NCBI RefSeq assembly: GCF_963678635.1
Contig: NC_087065.1
Coordinates: forward strand, 77,445,396 to 77,509,395
DNA from: Symsagittifera roscoffensis
Taxonomy: Eukaryota; Xenacoelomorpha; Acoela; Convolutidae
Direction of reading: 5' to 3'
Length of the DNA stretch: 64,000 bases
This document shows positions 51,824 through 61,585 of the stretch, piece after piece (positions within the stretch are counted from its first letter, which is position 1; every line of letters begins with the position of its first letter). The translations under genes and the position numbers were made by a program. Below the pieces are notes generated by a model. It made no database searches. It was not told the origin of the DNA and saw only the letters and a program-made list of their open reading frames with translations.

Positions 51824-53672
51824 GCATGCAATGCTATCACATAACTGATAAAACGTTTCTAGAAAAAGCTCGAGAAAAAATGCTACTGAAAGACCGTTGA
51901 CTTCGGCGAACAATTTGATTTAACCGATCAGAAGAAAAGTTCGTCATGAATTCGAGAAAAAGCCTCTGAGATCATCACACTAAAAGATGACAATTTAATT
52001 CAAACATTTGACCAGTTTAAAACAGACGCGGAAGCTAACTAATCCTGACAAAGAAACAGATGGAAAACAAAAGGATTTTAAATCAGCTTCATTAAAAAAA
52101 TCTTAGCTGCTGGCTGATGCTTGATATAGAATCTCGAATGGTTCATCTTTTGCATTACAAAAGGCTTATGGAAACCAAAAAAGAAGAAAATAATTGGCGT
52201 CAGAAAAAAAACCTATGTTATCAGCACAACAACAAACTTTCCTAGCCTGAACTTGAAAAGCTGATAAAAAATGCAGACCTTCATAACAATTTAAAATGTG
52301 CTGAAAAGAGTTACACTCATGGGACTCAAATGAAAGCAAACCAAATCGTCAGACTGTTTTTTCTTCATTGAAATAAGGTGATGCATGCAATGTCATCACA
52401 TATCGGTACAACAACTCAAAGCCTGAATTTAAAAGCTGATAAAAAATGCAGCATTTTATAACATTTTAGAATTTTCAGAAAAGATTTTTAATCATGAGAC
52501 TCAATTGAAAGCAACCCAAATCGTCGGACTGATTTTCCTTCATTTAAAAAGGATAAGGCATGCAATGCAATCACATAACTGATGAAAAACTTCTATAAGA
52601 ATTCAAAAAAACTTTTGCTACTGATAGACGGTTGACTTCAGCCAACATTTTGATTTACCGATCAGAAGAAAAGTTCATCATGAATTCGAGAAAAAGCCCC
52701 CGAGATCATCAGACTAAAAGATGACAAATGAATTCAAACATTTGACCTGTTTAAAACAGACGCTGAAGCTAACTAACACTGACAAAGAAACAGATGAAAA
52801 ACAGAACTATTTTAAATCAGCTTCATTGAAAAAGTCTTTGCGGCTGACTGATGTTTGATATAGAAGCTCGAATGATTAATCTTTTGCATTACAAAAAGCT
52901 TATTGAAAACCAAAAACAAAAAAAAAATGAAATGACGTTAGAAAAACCTATGCTTATCGGCACTACAACAAACTTTCCAAGCCTGAATTAAACAAGCTGA
53001 TAAAAACGCAGCATTTTATAACATTTAAGAATTTTCAAAAAGAACATTTAATCATGAGACTCAGTTGAAAGCAAACCAAATCTTCAGACTGTTTTTTCTT
53101 CATTGAATCAAGATAATGCATGCAATTTTATCACATAACTCATGAAAAATTTCTGGAAGAGTTCATAAACAATTTCGCTTCCGACAGACCGTTGATTTCA
53201 GCGAACATTTTGATTTACCGATCAGAAGAAAAGTTCATCATGAATTCGAGAAAAAGCTTCTGAGATCATTACACTTAAAGATGACAATTTAATTCAAACA
53301 CTTGACCAGTTTGAATCAGACGCTGAAGCTAACTAACCCTGAAAAGAAACAGATGAAAAACAACACGATTTGAAATCAGACTCATTGAAAAAGTCGTTGC
53401 TGCTGACTGATGTTTGATAAAGAAGCTCGAATGGTTAATATTTTGCATTACAAAAAGCTTATTGAAATCTAAAAAGGAGAAATGAAAAGACGTTAGAAAA
53501 ACCAATGCTTATCGGCACTACAACAAACTTTCCAAGCCTGAATTAAACAAGCTGATAAAAATGCAGCATTTCATAACATTTTAGAATTTTCAAAAAAGAA
53601 TTTTAATCATGAGACTCAACTGAAAGCAAACCAAATCTTCAGACTGTTTTTTCTTCATTGAATCAAGATAAT
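51824..53672 (+). repeat. Family C higher-order unit 3 (1849 bp)
   Basis: Anchors are 51824, 52383, 52558 and 53118. The order starts like units 1 and 2, but after the mini-monomer comes a type with AAAACGCAGCATTTTATAAC and GCAATTTTATCAC, followed by a mixed unit ending at 53673. Confidence 0.8.
52383..52557 (+). repeat. 175 bp mini-monomer (copy 3)
   Basis: The junction near 52401 is identical to that at 50564 (CACATATCGGTACAAC). The copy differs from its sisters at few positions. Confidence 0.85.
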
Positions 53673-56600
53673 GCATGCAATTTTATCACATAACTCATGA
53701 AAAATTTCTGGAATAGTTCAAAAACATTTTTGCTTCCGACAGACCGTTGATTTCAGCGAACATTTTGATTTACCGATCAGAAGAAAAGTTCATCATGAAT
53801 TCGAGAAAAAGCCTCTGAGATCATTACACTTAAAGATGACAATTTAATTCAAACATTTGACCAGTTTAAAACAGACGCGGAAGCTAACTAATCCTGACAA
53901 AGAAACAGATGGAAAACAAAAGGATTTTAAATCAGCTTCATTAAAAAAATCTTAGCTGCTGGCTGATGCTTGATATAGAATCTCGAATGGTTCATCTTTT
54001 GCATTACAAAAGGCTTATGGAAACCAAAAAAGAAGAAAATAATTGGCGTCAGAAAAAAAACCTATGTTATCAGCACAACAACAAACTTTCCTAGCCTGAA
54101 CTTGAAAAGCTGATAAAAAATGCAGACCTTCATAACAATTTAAAATGTGCTGAAAAGAGTTACACTCATGGGACTCAAATGAAAGCAAACCAAATCGTCA
54201 GACTGTTTTTTCTTCATTGAAATAAGGTGATGCATGCAATGTCATCACATATCGGTACAACAACTCAAAGCCTGAATTTCAAAGCTGATAAAAAATGCAG
54301 CATTTTATAACATTTTAGAATTTTCAGAAAAGATTTTTAATCATGAGACTCAATTGAAAGCAACCCAAATCGTCGGACTGATTTTCCTTCATTTAAAAAG
54401 GATAAGGCATGCAATGCAATCACATAACTGATGAAAAATTTCTATAAGAATTCAAAAAAACTTTTGCTACTGAAAGACGGTTGACTTCAGCCAACATTTT
54501 GATTTACCGATCAGAAGAAAAGTTCATCATGAATTCGAGAAAAAGCCCCCGAGATCATCAGACTAAAAGATGACAAATGAATTCAAACATTTGACCTGTT
54601 TAAAACAGACGCTGAAGCTAACTAACACTGACAAAGAAACAGATGAAAAACAGAACTATTTTAAATCAGCTTCATTGAAAAAGTCTTTGCGGCTGACTGA
54701 TGTTTGATATAGAAGCTCGAATGATTAATCTTTTGCATTACAAAAAGCTTATTGAAAACCAAAAACAAAAAAAATGAAATGACGTTAGAAAAACCTATGC
54801 TTATCGGCACTACAACAAACTTTCCAAGCCTGAATTAAACAAGCTGATAAAAACGCAGCATTTTATAACATTTAAGAATTTTCAAAAAGAACATTTAATC
54901 ATGAGACTCAGTTGAAAGCAAACCAAATCTTCAGACTGTTTTTTCTTCATTGAATCAAGATAATGCATGCAATTTTATCACATAACTCATGAAAAATTTC
55001 TGGAAGAGTTCAAAAACAATTTCGCTTCCGACAGACCGTTGATTTCAGCGAACATTTTGATTTACCGATCAGAAGAAAAGTTCATCATGAATTCGAGAAA
55101 AAGCCTCTGAGATCATTACACTTAAAGATGACAATTTAATTCAAACACTTGACCAGTTTGAATCAGACGCTGAAGCTAACTAACCCTGAAAAGAAACAGA
55201 TGAAAAACAACACGATTTGAAATCAGACTCATTGAAAAAGTCGTTGCTGCTGACTGATGTTTGATAAAGAAGCTCGAATGGTTAATATTTTGCATTACAA
55301 AAAGCTTATTGAAATCTAAAAAGAAGAAATGAAAAGACGTTAGAAAAACCAATGCTTATCGGCACTACAACAAACTTTCCAAGCCTGAATTAAACAAGCT
55401 GATAAAAATGCAGCATTTCATAACATTTTAGAATTTTCAAAAAAGAATTTTAATCATGAGACTCAACTGAAAGCAAACCAAATCTTCAGACTGTTTTTTC
55501 TTCATTGAATCAAGATAATGCATGCAATTTTATCACATAACTCATGAAAAATTTCTGGAAGAGTTCAAAAACATTTTTGCTTCCGACAGACCGTTGATTT
55601 CAGCGAACATTTTGATTTACCGATCAGAAGAAAAGTTCATCATGAATTCGAGAAAAAGCCTCTGAGATCATTACACTTAAAGATGACAATTTAATTCAAA
55701 CACTTGACTAGTTTGAATCAGACGCTGAAGCTAACTAACCCTGAAAAGAAACAGATGAAAAACAAAACGATTTTAAATCAGACTCATTGAAAAAGTCGTT
55801 GCTGCTGACTGATGTTTAATAAAGAAGCTCGAATTGTTAATATTTTGCATTACAAAAAGCTTATTGAAATCTAAAAAGAAGAAATGAAAAGACGTTAGAA
55901 AAACCAATGCTTATCGGCACTACAACAAACTTTCCAAGCCTGAATTAAACAAGTTGATAAAAATGCAGCATTTCATAACATTTTAGAATTTTCAAAAAAG
56001 AATTTTGATCATGAGACTCAACTGAAAGCAAACCAAATCGTCAGACTGATTTTACTTCCTTGAATAAAGATAATGCATGCAATTTCATCACATAACTGAT
56101 GAAAAATTTCTAGAAGAGTTCAAAAAAACTTTTGCTGCTGAAAGACCGTTCATTTCAGCGAACATTTTGATTTACCGATCAGAAGAAAAGTTCATCATGA
56201 ATTCGAGAAAAAGCCCCCGAGATCATCAGACTAAAAGATGACAAATGATTTCAAACATTTGACCTGTTTAAAACAGACGCTGAAGCTAACTAACCCTGAC
56301 AAAGAAACAGATGAAAAACAGAACTATTTTAAATCAGCTTCATTGAAAAAGTCTTTGCGGCTGACTGATGTTTGATATAGAAGCTCGAATGATTAATCTT
56401 TTGCATTACAAAAAGCTTATTGAAAACCAAAAACAAAAAAAATGAAATGACGTTAGAAAAACCTATGCTTATCGGCACTACAACAAACTTTCCAAGCCTG
56501 AATTAAACAAGCTGATAAAAACGCAGCATTTTATAACATTTAAGAATTTTCAAAAAGAACATTTAATCATGAGACTCAGTTGAAAGCAAACCAAATCTTC

Positions 56601-57440
56601 AGACTGTTTTTTCTTCATTGAATCAAGATAATGCATGCAATTTTATCACACAACTCATGAAAAATTTCTGGAAGAGTTCACAAACAATTTTGCTTCCGAC
56701 AGACCGTTGATTTCAGCGAACATTTTGATTTACCGATCAGAAGAAAAGTTCATCATGAATTCGAGAAAAAGCCTCTGAGATCATTACACTTAAAGATGAC
56801 AATTTAATTCAAACACTTGACCAGTTTGAATCAGACGCTGAAGCTAACTAACCCTGAAAAGAAACAGATGAAAAACAACACGATTTTAAATCAGACTCAT
56901 TGAAAAAGTCGTTGCTGCTGACTGATGTTTGATAAAGAAGCTCGAATGGTTAATATTTTGCATTACAAAAAGCTTATTGAAATCTAAAAAGAAGAAATGA
57001 AAAGACGTTAGAAAAACCAATGCTTATCGGCACTACAACAAACTTTCCAAGCCTGAATTAAACAAGCTGATAAAAATGCAGCATTTCATAACATTTTAGA
57101 ATTTTCAAAAAAGAATTTTAATCATGAGACTCAACTGAAAGCAAACCAAATCGTCAGACTGATTTTACTTCCTTGAATAAAGATAATGCATGCAATTTCA
57201 TCACATAACTGATGAAAAATTTCTAGAAGAGTTCAAAAAAACTTTTGCTGCTGAAAGACCGTTCATTTCAGCGAACATTTTGATTTACCGATCAGAAGAA
57301 AAGTTCAATATAAATCGAGGAGAAAGCCTCTGAGCTCATCACACTAAAAGATGACGAACGAATTCAAACATTTGACCAGTTTAAAACAGACACTGAAGCT
57401 AACTAACCCTGACAAAGAAACAGATGAAAACAAAACGATT
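53673..57440 (+). repeat. Family C higher-order unit 4 and following monomers
   Basis: Anchors are 53673, 54232, 54407, 54965, 55520, 56075, 56633 and 57188. The 54232-55520 part repeats 52383-53673 with about 1849 bp offset. After 56075 a segment with AAAAGCCCCCGAGATCATCAG, normally found after a mini-monomer, follows a full monomer instead, so blocks have been recombined here. Confidence 0.75.
54232..54406 (+). repeat. 175 bp mini-monomer (copy 4)
   Basis: The junction CACATATCGGTACAAC lies near 54250. It is the last of four copies and is followed by GAATTTCAAAGCTG where sisters have GAATTTAAAAGCTG. Confidence 0.85.
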
Positions 57441-59450
57441 TTTAAATCAGCTTCAAAAATTCTTTGCTTCTGACTGATAATTGATATAGAAGCTCGAATG
57501 GTTCATCTTTTGCATTACAAAACCCTTGAAAATAAAAAAAGAAGAAATGAAATGACGTAAAAAAACCCATGCTTATCGGCACTACAACAAACGAAATCGT
57601 CAGACTGTTTTTTCTTCATTGAATCAAGATAATGCATGCAATGTCATCACATAACTGATAAAAATTTCTAGAAGAGTTCAAAAAAACTTTTGCTACTGAA
57701 AGACCATTAATTTCAGCGAACATTTTGATTTACCGATCAGAAGAAAAGTTCATAATGAATTCGAGAAAAAGCCTCTGAGATCATTACACTAAAAGATGAC
57801 AAATTAATTCAAACATTTGACCAATGTAAAACAGACGCTGGCGCTAACTAACCCTGACAAAGAAACAGATGAAAAACTAAACGATTTTAAATCAGCTGCA
57901 TTGAAAAAGTCTTTGCTTCTGACTGATGTTTGATAAATAAGCTCGAAAGGTTCATCTTTTGCATTACAAAACGCGCTTATGAAACTCAAAAAAAGAAGAA
58001 ATGAAATGACGTAAAAAATCCACGCTTATCCGCACTACACCAAACGTTCCAAGCATGAATTAAAACAAGCTGTTAAAAAAGGCAAAATTTTATAACATTT
58101 CAGGATTTTCAAAAAATAGTTACACTCATGAGATTCAGTTGACAGCAAACCAAATCTTCAGACTGTTTTTTCTTCATTGAATCAAGAAAAGCATGCATTG
58201 AAAAGTTTCTAGAAAAAGCTCAAAAAACTATTGCAGCTGAAAGACCGTTCATTTCAGCGAACATTTTGATTTACCGATCAGAAGAAAAGTTCAATATATA
58301 TCAAGGAGAAAGCCTCTGAGATCATCACACTAAAAGATGACGAACGAATTCAAACATTTGACCAGTTTAAAACACACTGAAGCTAACTAACCCTGACAAA
58401 GAAACAGATGAAAAAAAACCTATTTTAAATCAGCCTCAATGAAAACGTCTTTGCTTCTGACCGATGTTTGATATAGAAGCTCGAAAGGTTCATCTTTTGC
58501 ATTACAAAACACTCATGGAAATCAAAAAAAGAAGAAATGAAATGACGTAAAAAAAACCTATGCTTATCGGCACTACAACAAACCAAATCGTCAGACTGTT
58601 TTTTCTTCATTGAATCAAGATAATGCATGCAATGTCATCACATAACTGATAAAAAGTTTCTAGAAGAGTTCAAAAAAACTTTTGCTACTGAAAGACCATT
58701 GGTTTCAGCGAACATTTTGATTTACCGATCAGAAGAAAAGTTCATAATGAATTCGAGAAAAAGCCTCTGAGATCATTACACTAAAAGATGACAATTTAAT
58801 TCAAACATTTGACCAATGTAAAACAGACGCTGGCGCTAACTAACCCTGACAAAGAAACAGATGAAAAACTAAACGATTTTAAATCAGCTGCATTGAAAAA
58901 GTCTTTATTACTGACTGATGTCTGAAATAGAAGCTCGAAAGGTTCATCTTTTGCATTACAAAACGCGCTTATGGAACTCAAAAAAAGAAGAAATGAAATG
59001 ACGTAAAAAAACCCACGATTATCCGCACTACACCAAACTTTCCAATCATGAATTTAACAGGCTGTTAAAAAAGGCAGAATTTTATAACATTTCAGGATTT
59101 TCAAAAAATAGTTACACTCATGAGATTCAGTTGAAAGCAAACCAAATCTTCAGACTGTTTTTTCTTCATTGAATCAAGAAAATGCATGCATTGAAAAGTT
59201 TCTAGAAAAAGCTCAAAAAACTTTTGCTTCTGAAAGACCGTTGATTCCAGCGAACAATTTGATTTAACAGATCAGAAAAAAAAGTTCATGAGTTTGAGAA
59301 ATAGCCTCTGAGATCATCATACTAAAAGCTGACAATTTAAATCAAAACCTTGACCAGTTTGAACCAGACACTGAAGCTAACTAACCCTGAGAAAGAAACA
59401 GATGAAAAACAAAACGATTTTAAATCAGCTGCATTGAAAAAGTCTTTATT
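57441..59450 (+). repeat. 992 bp dimer of shortened monomers
   Basis: Anchors 57634, 58191, 58625 and 59184 give offsets of 991 and 993 bp. One member is 434-446 bp: GGCACTACAACAAAC joins to AAATCGTCAGAC near 57592 and 58581, a loss of about 105-115 bp with CAAAC shared at both ends. The other member (57634-58190 and 58625-59183) keeps full length. Just after the boxes at 58191 and 59184, about 20 bp are lost (GCATGCATTGAAAAG near 58195 and 59188). Confidence 0.8.
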
Positions 59451-60299
59451 ACTGACTGATGTCTGAAATAGAAGCTCGAAAGGTTCATCTTTTGCATTAC
59501 AAAACGCTCATGAAAATCAAACAAGAAGAAATGAAACGACATTAGAAAAAACCTATGCTTATCGGCACTACAAAAACTTTCCAAGCCTGAATTGAACAAG
59601 CTGATAAAAAAGCAGAATTAAATGCAGCATTTTATAATATTTTAGAATTTTCAAAAACGAGTTTTTATCATAAGATTCAATTGAAAGCAAACCAAAGCGT
59701 CAGATTGATTTTTCTTCATTGGATCAATAAAATGCATGCAATGTCATCACATAACTGATGACAAATTTCTAGAAGAATTCAAAAAAACTTTCGCTACTGA
59801 AAGAACGTTGATTTCAGCTAACATTTTGACTTACCGATCGGAAGAAAAGTTCACCATGAAATCGAGAAAAAGCCTTTGAGATCATCACAATAAAGGATGA
59901 CAATTTTTTATCAAAAATTTGACCAGTTTAAAAGAGACGCTGAAAATAACGAAAGCTGACAAAGAAACAGATAAAAACAAAACGATTTCAAATCAGATTC
60001 ATTGAAAAAGTCTTTGTTGCTGACTGATGTCTGAAATAGAAGCTCGAATGGTTAATCTTTTGCATTAAAAAAAGCTTATTGAAACCCAAGAAGAACAAAC
60101 GAAATGACGTTAGAAAAAATCTATGATTATCGGCACTACAACAAACTTTCCAAGCCTGTATTGAACAAGCTGATAAAAAAGCAGAATTGAATGCAGCATT
60201 TCATAATATTTTAGGATTTTCAAAAACGAGTTTTTATCATAAGATTCAATTGAAAGCAAACCAAAGCGTCAGATTGATTTTTCTTCATTGAATCAATAT
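59451..60299 (+). repeat. Degenerate monomers
   Basis: The anchor is 59734, with the next at 60303 (569 bp, the longest spacing in the window). The monomers carry an extra GAATTAAATGC or GAATTGAATGC piece near 59615 and 60185 and CAAAAACGAGTTTTTATC. They are clearly related to B and C but belong to neither. I see no gene here. Confidence 0.8.
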
Positions 60300-61585
60300 A
60301 ATGCATGCAATGTCATCACATAACTGATGAAAAATTTCTAGAAGAGTTCAAAAAAACTTTTGCTAGTGAAAGAACGTTGATTTCAGCTAACATTTTGATT
60401 TACCGATCGGAAGAAAAGTTCATCATGAAATCGAGAAAAAGCCTCTGAGATCATCACACTAAAAGATGACAAACGGATTCAAACTTTTGACCAGTTTAAA
60501 AACAGACAAGGAAGCTAACTAACCCTGACAAAGAAACAGATGAAAAACAAAACGATTTTAAATCAGCTTCATTGAAAACGTCTTTGCTTCTGACCGATGT
60601 TTGATATAGAAGCTCGAAAGGTTCATCTTTTGCATTACAAAACACTCATGGAAATCAAAAAAAGAAGAAATGAAATGACGTATAAAAAACCCATGCTTAT
60701 CCGCACTACAACAAACTTTCCAAGCCTGAATTAAACAAGCTGTTAAAAAAGGCAGAATTTTATAACAATTCAGAATTTTGAAAAAATAGTTACACTGATG
60801 AGACTCAGTTGAAAGCAAACCAAATCTTCAGACTGTTTTTTCTTCATTGAATCAAGATAATGCATGCAATGTCATCACATAACTGATGAAAAATTTCCAG
60901 AAGAGTTCAAAAAAACTTTTGCTACTGAAAGACCGTTGATTTCAACGAACATTTTGATTCACCGATCAGAAGAAAAGTTCATCATGAATTCGAGAAAAAG
61001 CCTCTGAGATCATCACACTAAAAGATGACAAACGAATTCAAACTTCTGACCAGTTTAAAAACAGACACTGAAGCTAACTAACCCTGACAAAGAAACAGAT
61101 GAAAAACAAAACGATTTTAAATCAGCTTCATTGAAAACGTCTTTGCTTCTGACCGATGTTTGATATAGAAGCTCGAAAGGTTCATCTTTTGCATTACAAA
61201 ACACTCATGGAAATCAAAAAAAGAAGAAATGAAATGACGTATAAAAAACCCATGCTTATCGGCACTACAACAAACTTTCCAAGCCTGAATTAAACAAGCT
61301 GTTAAAAAAGGCAGAATTTTATAACAATTCAGAATTTTGAAAAAATAGTTACACTGATGAGACTCAGTTGAAAGCAAACCAAATCTTCAGACTGTTTTTT
61401 CTTCATTGAATCAAGATAATGCATGCAATGTCATCACATAACTGATGAAAAATTTCTAGAAGAGTTCAAAAAAACTTTTGCTAGTGAAAGAACGTTGATT
61501 TCAGCTAACATTTTGATTTACCGATCGGAAGAAAAGTTCATCATGAAATCGAGAAAAAGCCTCTGAGATCATCACACTAAAAGAT
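60300..61585 (+). repeat. Island of young family A monomers
   Basis: Two and a half A monomers (anchors 60303, 60862 and 61421) sit between degenerate units. Over the whole unit 60862-61420 I see no difference from 5799-6357, including rare variants (TTTCCAGAAG, TTTCAACGAAC, ACTTCTGACC, TTGCTTCTGACC). The flanking degenerate monomers resemble each other (ATTAAAAAAAGCTTATTG with GAAGAACAAACG near 60065 and 61745), as though the island lies within a duplicated 1682 bp trimer. Borders are near 60300 and 61585, where the sequence becomes GACAATTTCTTACAAATTG. Confidence 0.85.
61117..61377 (-). other. Recurrent 86-codon - strand frame (representative)
   Basis: The frame starts MLSTESHQCNYFF, contains KILPFLTACLIQAW and VCCSADKHGF, and ends AKTFSMKLI. 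The predicted protein has about seven cysteines and a weakly hydrophobic stretch around residues 13-33. The same frame is open in dozens of monomers (for example 2165-2425, 6054-6314, 16012-16272 and 28111-28371). The identical product is predicted at 6054-6314 and 60558-60818. Many copies are broken by stops or shifts, and the first part depends on A-run length. It matches no family I know. I consider it a by-product of the repeat. Confidence 0.2.

Noticed and set aside
2165-61377. Dozens of - strand frames of 60-102 codons as a real tandem gene family
   Set aside because: They recur once per monomer at fixed phase, many are interrupted, the start third changes frame with one A, no promoter or splice context is visible and no protein family is recognised.
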